Assembly: GCA_963580455.1 (NCBI GenBank)
Contig: OY756969.1
Location: 21,424,760-21,488,759, forward strand
Origin: Euonymus europaeus
Lineage: Eukaryota; Streptophyta; Magnoliopsida; Celastrales; Celastraceae
Length of the DNA: 64,000 bases
Reading direction: 5' to 3'
The position numbers were made by a program, and so were the translations under genes. The notes under the pieces are model-generated. The model saw only the letters and a list, made by a program, of their open reading frames with translations, had not been told where the DNA came from and did not search any database. Below, in pieces: positions 1-9,846 of this stretch; positions within the stretch are counted from its first letter, which is position 1; every line of letters begins with the position of its first letter.

Positions 1-133
1 TTGGAATTTTCTTTGGCAGAAAAACAAAAAAGCTGAAGATTGGAAAAATAAAAAATTTTGAAATTATAATAAACTTGAGCAATTATGAGCTGCAAATAAA
101 GCTGATGGAGAGTATGGAGTTGATGGAGAAGAG

Positions 134-628
134 TTGCGAGAAGAATTGAGGAGGGTGATTAGACTGGAAAGTTTGGATGAAGATGATGATGAAAATGATG
201 ATTCATATAATCCTAATATTGAGTGTAACAATGTTGATGCTACTACTCATACTTCTCAGAAAAATGATGTGCCATCCGAGGTATCTGCTTCAAGTAGCAA
301 AAAGAAGGGAAAAAGGACTGCGGAATATGGAGGAGATGATGCAGATATTATTGCTGCCATTAGAGAGTCTGCTCGTGATTTGAGTACCGAACTAAAAGAA
401 ATTGGTTCCATATTCAAGGTTTGTGCTCGAGCTACTGACATTAGAGGAGATGATTTATTCACTCAACTTGAAGCTTTGGGTCTAGAATTGGATGTTATTG
501 ATGAGGCTTACACATTCCTTAACAAGTGTCCGGATATGTTGTTTGCATTTGTTGAGTATCCTATTGCACATCGCAAGAGATGGTTGTTGAAGGAGTTAGA
601 AGGGTGGAGAAGCAAAGTAAACAAGTAG
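134..628 (+). pseudogene. C-terminal part of a MYB/SANT-like (At2g29880/L10-interacting-MYB type) protein
   Basis: The frame is open before the first plausible start (it reads on upstream from about position 100), so this is the tail of a longer protein rather than a complete gene. The visible part has an acidic stretch near residues 13-22 (LDEDDDENDD), a serine/lysine-rich linker (SASSSKKKGKR), then a helical domain ending in a pattern of the type LGLELDVIDEAY...FAFVEYP..HRKRWLLKEL. That ending is typical of plant MYB/SANT-like domain proteins related to Harbinger accessory proteins. The N-terminal trihelix domain is not in the window or is lost. No transposon ends are visible around it. It may be a real 3' exon of a gene to the left or a relic; a decayed kinase scrap lies just downstream. 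Confidence 0.45.
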
Positions 629-796
629 GTATCTAATGGTTGTTCAAGGAGTTAGAATGGTGAAGAAGCAAAGCAAATACTTTGTGTTTGAAAATGATTA
701 TGCAGATTGAACAATATATATATATAATTTCTAGTTTATTAGGTTAAAATGTGTTTAGACATATATTTTAATTATGGATATTGCTAATATTTACAG

Positions 797-985
797 CTTG
801 ATTGGTGTGGCTAGAGGTCTTGCTTATCACAATTTTTCCTTATGTTTTGCATTCTTTTTTTTTACATGGTAGTGGGCACCTTGCTCCTGAATATGTTTTA
901 CAGAGAAGGCTGATGTGCTTGCGTTTGGTGTTATGTCCACTGTTAGGAGCACATTTCGATATATTGGAGCTTCTGAAATTGGTAT
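797..985 (+). pseudogene. decayed receptor-like kinase scrap
   Basis: Two short pieces match the kinase core of LRR-type receptor-like kinases. Near 797-828 the sequence reads LIGVARGLAY, the usual run-up to the HRD catalytic loop. Near 870-945 it reads HLAPEYVL and then, in another frame, KADVLAFGVM, which is the activation-segment APE motif followed by the conserved KADVFAFGV block. The catalytic loop and DFG segment between them are missing and the frame changes, so no functional kinase can be made. The call rests on three short motifs in the right order. Confidence 0.45.
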
Positions 986-1668
986 ATGAAGTCTCCTCTA
1001 TATTATTGGGAGGCCAAGCATATGTGTGTGTAGGCCTCTTCAAATGGCCCGCGGGCCATGACCCGGCCCGAATCCGGCCCGGGCCTGCGGGCCAAAGCCC
1101 GGCCCAGGCCCGAAGATGCATCGGGCCTGGGCAGCCTAACATCATACCTCGGGTGGGCCTGGGCCCCATTTCTGGGGCCGAGCCCGGCCCGAGGCCCGAG
1201 CTTTTGGGCCAAGTCCGGGCTGGCCCGAGCCCGAGGCTGAGGCCCGGCCCGAGTATAGGACTTAGATATTTCATATTAAATATATATAATAGATAAGTAA
1301 TCCTGCATTTCTATATTATCTTCTTCACCTAAATGGCTAAATCACTCACCTCCGTCACTCCATAAACAGCTTTTGACAGATTCAAATACTCAATTCACAA
1401 TCACACATGACTGTGAAAGTATAATGGTTACATGTTAGTAAAAAAGAGAGCAAAACAATTAAACAAGTAGGCCAAAAAAGTTTAAAAAATAAAGAGAAAG
1501 AAAATCTCTCATCTTTGTCACGTTGTCAGTGACCGTTCTGACGTTCTCACGGACCGTTGAAACTTGAAATTGAACCGTTGTTTCAACGGCCAAAATCCAG
1601 CTCTCCAACTCATCAACACAGGCACTGAGGCACAACAACTCTCCAGACTCCAAGCCTCATTCATATCC

Positions 1669-1676
1669 TATAAATA
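1669..1676 (+). promoter_or_regulatory. TATA box, hAT transposase promoter
   Basis: The sequence tataaata is followed by a pyrimidine-rich leader with repeated ccatcttctgtctaag motifs. It lies about 660 bp before the transposase start, so an intron in the 5' leader is likely. Confidence 0.4.
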
Positions 1677-2337
1677 CACCCAAATCTAGAGCCCTTTCTT
1701 CATCAAAACAAGCTTTTCTCTCTAATCTCTTACTCTATGTCTCTCTCTTAGCTTGAAGCCATCTTCTGTCTAAGTTTGAATCCATCTTCTGTCTAAGCTT
1801 GAATCCATTTTTGGAGAAGTCCGGCTCCATCGCACGGTCACACTATCGCCTCCGCCTCCCCAAATTTCAATCTGAATTTTTTTTCGTGAGTTCTACACTT
1901 CTACAGACTACAAGTTCTACTTCTTTCAATCTTCTAGAGTACTCTAAACAATAATACAACTTTATTGGGTTAGTGGCTTACAACACTTCTGCACTTATTG
2001 TATATTTTATAAATTATAATCATAGTTATATTTATTACTTATATTTTACCATTTTAGAAAGTTCAGTGCTTATCCGCATATTATATAATTATATTATTAT
2101 AATATCTTACATTGATATTATTGATCAATTTCTCAATTTGTATTGTAGGTGAAAGTGAGTTGCAGTTTGTACGATCTTTTTTTGATAATTTAAAGTTGGT
2201 ACTCATCTTCATCGTCATCACATTGTGTGCGGAATTGACGTGTGGGGTAACGAACATTTGAATTTATTATTTCTTGTTTATATTATATTTTTTGATTATA
2301 TATTTGCGCATTCAATTTGTTGCATACTTACATTAAT

Positions 2338-2925
2338 ATGGACCCTAGACATAATATTGCTTACCCTGACACTGTTGATGAGGAGGATGCTCTTTTGAGA
2401 GAATCGATAGGATCTCCCTCTGATCAAATTAGAAATGAGAGCACTTCTATTACTACTACTGCTAAAAATAAAAAAACAGCTAGTGTTGCATGGAATGGAT
2501 TTGATAGAGTTATAATTACAAATGCTAGCAATGTTCGAGAAGTTAAAGCAAAATGTAAATTTTGTGGTAAGTTATTAAGTGGTGCATCGACAGGAGGTAC
2601 TAGTCACTTGAAACGTCACACCGAAAGATGTAGTCAAAATTCTAATGTAGATATAAGAACACAAATGCAATTAAATGTAGATCAAAGTGGAAATGTTACT
2701 AATTTTCAATATGATGAATCACGTGCTCGTCAAGAGGTTGTAGACTATATGATTGGGGCTGAGCATCCGTTTACTTTTGTTGAAAACCATGATTTTACTG
2801 GTATGGTCCAAAGGGGTATTAATCCACAATATCACGGTTTTTCTGCATCAACTGCAAGAAGGGATACTATAAATAGATTTAATAATACTAAATATTTTTA
2901 GAAAAATATTGACGTAAGAATCAGC
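2338..2925 (+). pseudogene. hAT transposase N-terminal fragment with BED zinc finger
   Basis: ATG at 2338 opens a frame whose residues about 50-98 form a BED-type zinc finger: a VAWNGFDRV lead-in, then CKFCGK and SHLKRHTERC, giving C-x2-C and H-x3-H/C. The region after it (VVDYMIGAEHPFTFVENHDF) matches the segment that follows the finger in RICESLEEPER/Ac-like plant hAT transposases. An in-frame TAG at about 2899-2901 interrupts it; beyond the stop the same frame still reads KNIDVRIS, a conserved hAT block, until about 2925, where homology ends at an LTR. The catalytic core and C-terminal dimerisation domain are missing. It is a dead fragment. Confidence 0.7.
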
Positions 2926-4891
2926 TGAATCTGTGTTGAATCGGAATTGTTATGAATTTTGGAAGTCTAACTGATTATTATGTAAATGAGGGGCAAAAAC
3001 GTAATTTGACTTCAAAAATCTGGATTAAATCAGATTTCTTCTTCTCTTCCCTAGTTCACGCGAGAGAGAGAGAAAATGGAGAATTGAAATTGAAATTTTT
3101 GCGTTTCTTGTCCGATTGAGGCGTGTAAGGTGTCGAAACGAAGCTTGTAGAGAGGGGAACAAAACCCAACTGGAATTGTTGTCATCAGAGCACCACAGGC
3201 GGCAGAATCAGGCGGCGAAAGTTTTGTTTTCCGGCGACTTTGAAACGCGATCCCGGTCGATTCCGGTGGAGAGTTTTGGAACGAGACAGGTACCATTAGA
3301 TTGCATTTTCTGAGAGCTTCAATTTGATGTATGATTCGCCGGAATCACCAGCTCCGGCGACGGCAGTGCTGGTACCACTGTTGATCGGGTTGACCTGGTT
3401 TTGCCCGAGTTGACTTTTGACCCGAGTTGACCGGGTTTGACCCGTTTGATTTTTGACCCGTTTGACCGTTGAATCGTTTTTGACCTATTTTGACTAGTTT
3501 GACTATTTAGGTTGACTTTTCTGTATTTTGACTTTCGTGTATACGTATCCGTATTTCGATGCAAGAGGCTGATTTGGAGATTTTGGATTGAGATTTCGGT
3601 GAATCAGGGAAGTACTACGAATTAGCGTTAGTCGACATTTCAGATAGGGATTTTGCCCTACTTCTTATTTGGGGTTCCGGAAGTTTCGTATTTGACGGAC
3701 TCCTATTTGTCTATTGGTGTGAAATTTCCGGAGGTTAGGAATTTCTCTGTTGGCACTCTTATCCGATTTATTTCCGCAATTGCAACTATATTATTATTTC
3801 AGGCTATTATCGGTTGTGTTTGTATGCGCCACGTCTTCAGTATGGCCCACATCTTGTTTGTGGGGTCCTTTTGAGAGTCCGGATAGGACTGCACTCTGGT
3901 GATTTTCGGTGATGATGCTACGAGATTATTGATGGATGATTTGTAGTGTGTGGGACACATCGGGCAACCCAGTTTACTAGATGATTTATTGATGATTTTG
4001 ATCGGGTACGTACCTGGAGACCGGATTGAGGTGGGGTACATCCTAGGGGACGCTTTTTGATGTAGGCGATGCTATCGAGTACCTGTTGTAGGCTCGATCC
4101 TCATCCAATCTGGGGAGTACCTGGACTGAGAGACACCTTGCGGGGATCAGGGTGGGTCCAGAGGAGGATTTACTGATGTTATATGGATTTGAGTTGGATT
4201 ATGATTGTGTACTGATTTGAGAGTTGTACTTGAGGATGGTAGTGGTGAAGCCTACTCGGTGTCTACCCTACAGATTGACTGATATGTTGATATTTATGAT
4301 GGATTCGGAGATTCTATATCCTATCAGGGTATCACTTTATGATTTTCTTTATGTATTTTTATATCTTTCAGGTTTTCTTACTTTATGTCTGATTTACTGG
4401 AGTTCGGTGGTACTGAAGTGTATCATTATTTGAGTTCCTGATCATTTCTCTTATACATCTTGCGTTTTACTTTCCGTTTATTCTGATGATTGATATATCT
4501 TCGTATCCCTACTGAGCTTTGTGGCTCATCGCTTTCATTCTCATGTTTTTCAAGTGAAATAGCCGGAGTGGATGATCAGCGCGGGGATGTGTGAGACGTG
4601 ATGGGTAGCTACTATGGGGATGTTTGTGTCTGTCTGTAGTATCTGTTTTTCGTATCTATGACGATTTGGATTTTTCGCTGTAGACTCTGGTTTGCATGTT
4701 ACATTTTATTGGCAGTATTTGAGATTTTGGTCGAGACTTATATACATGTGAGACTACTTCTGTAGTTATCTTGTTAATTCATAGTAGCTTGGGTTTAAAT
4801 TCGGTTCGGGGAACAGAGGGGTTCCTTATCGGTCACGCCTTTGGAATTCATGGAGTGCTCATTCGCACCTATCTGGGAGAGGGGCGTGACA
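2926..4891 (+). mobile_element. probable solo LTR, Gypsy (Tekay/Del-like) type
   Basis: The sequence ends in ...ggggcgtgaca at 4891, the usual 3' terminus of plant chromovirus-type LTRs, and can begin with TG at 2926, giving about 1.97 kb with TG...CA ends. No coding sequence is present between. The interior has a TTGAC-rich block (3390-3535) and a GT-rich U3/R-like region. The left flank is hAT transposase and the right flank is a WAPL intron, and the 5-bp flanks (tcagc and ggaag) do not match. It is therefore not a simple insertion. The left boundary is inferred from where hAT homology stops. Confidence 0.45.
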
Positions 4892-5381
4892 GGAAGTTAC
4901 CACTAAAAGCTCTAATCCCAGTGTAATTGTTAGATTCTGTCGCCTGGTGGATTGTATATGACTCTTAGATAAGCAAGAGCTTTTGGTTTTAATGATTTGA
5001 TCCTTGCTCCTCTTCAAGGTGTTATCTCCTCTTTAGGGTTTAAAACATTTGAATCATGTTCCGTGTTGGCAGGTTCTGAGGGATTTAACAAATGAAAATC
5101 CTGTTGGCTGTCAGCAAATTGCGGCCTGTGGAGGACTTTATCTTTCTGGTTTAACAGGAAGTTACCATTAAAAGTTCTAATCCCAGTGTAATTGTTAGAT
5201 TCTGTCTCCTGGATTGTTTATAACTCTTAGATTAAGCAAGAGCTTTTGGTTTTAGTGATTTGATCATTGCTCCTCTTTAGGGTTTAAAACATTTGAATCA
5301 TGTTCTGTGTTGGCAAGTTCTGATGAATTTAACAAATGAAAATCCTGTTGGCTGTCAGCAAATTGAGGCCTGTGGAGGACT
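4891..5381 (+). repeat. tandem duplication of WAPL intron plus exon start
   Basis: Unit 1 (4891-5138) and unit 2 (about 5156-5381) both run from aggaagttacca through the intron end into the exon coding for LTNENPVGCQQI. They differ by substitutions and small indels, for example caaggtgttatctcctc is present only in unit 1. Unit 1 keeps a normal acceptor (ggcag) but its exon is cut after ACGGL; unit 2 has the full exon but an altered acceptor. Confidence 0.8.
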
Positions 5382-6652
5382 TGAGACCATGTCGGCATTG
5401 ATTGCTGGTCACTTTCCTTCATTCAGCTCACCTTCACTTCCATTCATTGAGACAAAAGAAAACAGTTTACGCATTGAAGTACTGCATCAACGTGATCGAC
5501 ATCTTACTGATCAAGAGTTAGATTTCCTTGTTGCTATACTGGGCCTGCTTGTTAACTTGGTCGAGAAAAATGCATCTAACAGGTTTGTTTGTCCTCTATT
5601 ATCAACAAGTTCTTTGTTTCAAGCAGTTAGCAAATAACACAATAAGAATCTCCATTTTTTGACAAATCCGGTCTGATGGCACACTCAGATCCCTTCATCC
5701 CCATAACAGGAAAGCTGGCAGACTTGAAGTTTTGTTGACATATTTGTGACTTTGTGTTCATAATTAAGGCCATGAGCGATGGTTTTTTTTTATGTATGTG
5801 AAAAATGGTCTTATACCGAAGATACATTAATACCTTGTAGTTGGGGAATGACGATTGGCCTTCACTTATGTGGGTTGTATTTTTCTAGTTCATTCCCCCA
5901 GTTCTCTGACCTGCAAGTTGCTGGTCAAGCGTATATGAACTGGGATCGTTTAGATCTTTGAATAGGCAGTTCTTGGGTCCCCATATATTTGTAATTTCTG
6001 GAGCATTGCAGGTAGACACCATGGTTATTGTTGTTAAAAATTTATTACAAGTTACAATGCAGATCACGGCTTGCCGCAGCAAGTATTGTTTTACCTGCCT
6101 CAGAAGGATTAGAAGAGGAGAGCCACAGGGACGTAATTTCTCTACTGTGTTCCATCTTTCTGGTCAACTGTGAGGCTGGTGACACATGTGAAGAAGGAAA
6201 CACTTTGTCAAGGGTGAGTTCTGTTAAGTTGGTTGTTTTTCTTGTTCTTTTTGTAGTATGTTTTGTTGCTGATGTACTGGAGATATATATAGGAATAGGA
6301 GTTTTAAGTTCTGTTTTTTACTCTGTATTCTAAATTGCTAAAATGATTCGTAATTGACCTCAATCTTGGTGACTTTTGGCCACCTTTTGTACATTCTTTC
6401 GTTGATTTGCCTGAGTTTTCCTGTTATTTTGGTTTTCTCAGCACCAAGCTGCAGTATATACTAGCTTATAGCTTACAGGAAGTAAACATGTTATTTTTTG
6501 GGATGTGAGTTGCCTAACTTTGCAGAAATATGCTTTGTAACACTGTGGTAAGGTTTAGGCCCGTCATGAAGTTTGGGATTGGGAAGATGACAAAGTAGAA
6601 TATAAATATACTTTTGAGCTATATCTCTTTTCCGTTTTACATTTTCTTAAAA

Positions 6653-6794
6653 AACTGGCATTGATGCTCAGAAATTTCAAATGGAGAGGTATTCAGCAAT
6701 TTTGAGGATATTCCTGGGTTCTGAGTAACTGGCACTGATGCTCAGAAATTTCAAATGGAGAGGATTTTGAGGATATTCCTGGGTTTTGAGTAAT
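6653..6794 (+). repeat. two-copy tandem repeat in WAPL intron
   Basis: A unit of about 65-73 bp starting aactggca(t/c)tgatgctcag and ending ttcctgggtt(c/t)tgagtaa occurs twice in a row. The second copy lacks about 8 bp (tattcagc). It is intronic and has no visible effect. Confidence 0.75.
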
Positions 6795-7754
6795 TATTTT
6801 TTCTGTTTTTTTATGCTGGGGGTGTTTAGACTTCCTTGTGCTGATCACGTGTTGAATGAAAGACATCTAAGAGGTTGATCGGGAGATGCCATCACTGATT
6901 CAGCTGTCTGTATGAAGATATTTGTGGGTCTCAATACATGCTAGGGTTTGAATGATAACAGTTTTGAATGGTGGACAAAATGTAAAGATATGATAGAATT
7001 TATGTTAATCTCTGATCTAAGTTAATTGAAGGATTAATTAAATCTTCTCCCCACATGGGATATGATTATTGCAAGCAGGCTGAAGGAATTTCATTATATG
7101 CTACCCATCTGAAATTAACAACCTATTGCGCAGGATGACGAAACAGCTTTTTTGCTGCAAGAAGAGAAAGAAGCTGAGAAGATGATTGTACAAGCTTATG
7201 CAGCCCTGCTACTTGCATTCCTTTCGACTGAAAGGTTTGTAAGCATATTTTTATTCCTCTTCCATAACGCAAGAGTTTCTTCCTAGTTGCATCAAAAATC
7301 ATCTTTGGCTCTTTAACGACAGCAAAAGTGTACGTGATGCAATTGCCAACTGCCTTCCAAATTGCAACCTGACTGTTCTTGTACCTGTTCTAGAGAAATT
7401 TGTGGTAAGTTTATTTTGCAAGCCTCAAGTAGATGAACATGATCATTTCTACCCTCTGTATCGTCTTTAAATACCCTAGCAGTGATCTCATCGACATTTC
7501 TCAAGAATGCCTGCATATGTCAGCTTGTGGCTGATGCAGACTAATGAATTCTCAAGAATATTTTTCTCCATTTTAGATATCAAAATTTTCCCATTTTTAT
7601 GTTCACTTTGTGCCTTTGATGTGCTACAACTTTTCCTCTGTATTTTGAGCACTGTATGTTCTTTCTTCAGGCATTTCATTTGACATTAAACATGATTTCA
7701 CCGGAGACTCACATAGCTGTGAGTGAAGTCATCGAATCATGTAGGGTGCCGTGA

Positions 7755-9396
7755 AAGCTCCAGACATGGAGATCCTGTTCAGCCTTCCAGTTGCCCTCAG
7801 ATGAACTCCTTTTACGACAATGTCGTTTAGCGGACGGACTGCTGGAGCACACTGAGTGGAACTAACATTAGGAGTGCGTTATACTTTGATTGACCCTCGA
7901 TTTTTTCATTCTTTTAACTCCTGTTTTCTCCCCTACACTATTCTTTTCAAACGGTGCAGGCCGAGTCACTTTTATACAAAAATGATAGAAGAATCAAAGT
8001 AGCTTTTCTCTCGATGTATTTTTTTCCCAGTTGTATTGTTGTTCATTTTGGTTTTGGGAACTCACTTGTTTGAAAAGTTTTACTCGTGTGAATTAAAGTA
8101 GGGTGCCTTCATCCACGTTGTGTAAATCGGAAAAGAGTAATGTGAATACCTTATCTTTTAGTGCAGTTTTGAATCCATATATTTCTCGTATGAATCTCCA
8201 TATGTACGAAGATCTTCCCAGTGAACCAAGGAGGGGACATATACCCCAAGTCCACGATCTCCTGCCTTTTTCTGCTGCAACCGGTATTTCACTTCCAGAG
8301 AAGAAAAGGTAGATGTTTTTAAATTATAACCACTTGTTTAGCATCAAGGAAGCCAAAAACAGCGTCTGCTCGTCCCAGATCCTGGGTTGTAGTTGTCCTA
8401 CATTTGTCCTAGGGCATATCATGTAGGGCCAAAGGACAAGCCTTGTGTTGGCAGTTCTCTCGTGAGTACACGAGTTTTATTCCTGACTCTGACTCTGTGC
8501 TGAGGGCTGGCTTAGGCAGGTTAATTGAGCCTATAATATCAATTGATTTACCATTTGAAATTACGTTACACTATATTTACGAATTTACGTCTTATGCAAT
8601 TGCTGAGGACACAATCGACCTAAGTAGATTAATTGAGCCATAAATCCCAATTTATTTACCATTTGAAATTACACTACGCCATATTTACGATTAAACTCAG
8701 ATTTTCATTCAATATATTCCTTCAATATATTTTGAAAGGTTGGCCAACAGACATTTGAGGTATTATCCTACATTAAGATATGTGAATTTTATTCCTAAAA
8801 AAGCTTCCAAATAATTTAAAGCGGTATACCTATTATTAATTGAATGAAAATCTTTCCTAAAACTCAAGAGTGCAAGTCCAATCTTGATATCCAATACTAC
8901 AATAGTGTGGAATATAAAAATTAAGCTCATTTATTATTTACGTAACCAATTTACAAATATGCTCAAGCTCGTTAATTTTTTTGAACCAATCTTAAACAAT
9001 TTTAATATTTGACAATCACTTTTTTTTGAATTGTAAATTTGATTAATAGCTTTGTGATTCTTAATTTGATAATTTGCATGACTAACATGCACGAGTAGTT
9101 TTTAGTTCTCACCCGGAATTGTAAAAGCATTAATGGTTGATTTTTTGATATATTTTGGTCAGATCATTTAATATATTTTCAGTCAATATGTTAGTTTTTT
9201 ATTTTCGGTTCAATTTTAGTGGAGAATATATAATATATATTTTAAAAAATCAATCAAACGGTTTCATTTAGGGTTCGATTTTGATCGATTTTAATTTTGT
9301 CAATTTTTTGACAGTCTACGGCCGGACACGTGCGAAGCACCTTCACATGTGTGTAAAGTCTACGTGCATGATAATACGATATTTATGTTCCTTATT
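7755..9396. other. WAPL 3' flank and AT-rich spacer
   Basis: The first 350 bp would be the 3' untranslated region of the WAPL relic. The rest is AT-rich spacer with no coding signal, apart from a two-copy direct repeat near 8519-8690 (a ttaattgagcc...accatttgaaattac unit repeated at about 108 bp). Confidence 0.5.
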
Positions 9397-9398
9397 TA

Positions 9399-9712
9399 GA
9401 GCAAGTGCAATGCTAAACCAATTTAGAGTGCTGGAAATTTTGGAGTGTATAGAGAGAGTGATTTGAAAAAATTTGAAAAAATTGTATTGAAAGATGTGTA
9501 GAATGATAGAAAAAAGTGAAAAATTGTATAAAAATATGAGAGAGATGTTGAAACTTGATATTTGGAATGTTGGTGAATGAAAAGTGAAAAAATTGTATTG
9601 AAAAATGTGTTTTGTTGATATGATTGTATTAGGATATGTGTTTTGTTGATTTGGATAAGTAAGTGGGACCCAATTATGTGTAATATAAGTGGGACCCAAT
9701 GAGAGCAATTAT
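9399..9712. mobile_element. MITE copy A in SF3B2 proximal promoter
   Basis: It starts gagcaagtgcaatgct and contains the blocks ggaaattttggagtgta, agagagagtga, ttgtattgaaagatgtgta, tgttttgttgata and taagtgggacccaat. The same blocks in the same order occur at 25533-26007 and, reverse-complemented, at 61447-61818, so it is a dispersed miniature element. Flanks cttattta and cttatttt may be an imperfect 8-bp target duplication, suggesting a hAT-type MITE. It ends about 135 bp before the SF3B2 start codon. Confidence 0.6.
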
Positions 9713-9846
9713 CTTATTTTGCTTCTTAAAACTCCTAATTCCTAAAAAAAAAACAACAACTCCGTATTCTTCCTTCAAAAATCAAAACCCTCGTTAAGTC
9801 GGTTCCTCCATAGGCCGAACTGGTTCATCGATCGAGACCAGCAAGC

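Larger units (their letters stand above)
1031..2925 (+). mobile_element. 5' half of a BED-finger hAT transposon
   Basis: The left part (about 1031-1260) is a dense GC-rich array of GGCCCG/CCCGGCC motifs, the kind of subterminal repeat seen in plant hAT elements. The likely outer end is TAGGCCTCTTCAAATGG at 1031. A TATA box (tataaata, 1669-1676) and a long leader follow, then a transposase reading frame from 2338. The element stops abruptly at about 2925, where an LTR begins. The 3' half and right terminus are absent, so no target duplication can be tested. Confidence 0.6.
4891..7754 (+). pseudogene. WAPL: 3' end of a WAPL (cohesin-release) gene, truncated at 5' side
   Basis: WAPL removes cohesin from chromosomes in prophase and meiosis; it acts in the nucleus. 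Five consecutive exons of its C-terminal helical-repeat domain are present: 5317-5582 (LMNLTNENPVGCQQI...LVAILGLLVNLVEK), 6063-6213 (SRLAAASIVLPASEG...), 7134-7234 (EKEAEKMIVQAYAALLLAF), 7323-7404 (RDAIANCLPNCNLTVLVPVL) and 7671-7754 (FHLTLNMISPETHIAV...ESCRVP, stop). All four junctions between them are GT-AG and in phase, with no stop. The upstream half of the gene is missing: a Gypsy-like LTR ends at 4891. The first exon is preceded by a partial duplicate of itself, and its own acceptor has changed from ttggcag to ttggcaag, which would shift the frame. It is most likely a pseudogene or a disrupted paralogue. Confidence 0.8.

Noticed and set aside
840..1274. Long minus-strand open frame across the GC-rich block
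   Set aside because: It is a by-product of the GGCCCG subterminal repeats of the hAT element; residues are almost only G, P, A and R.
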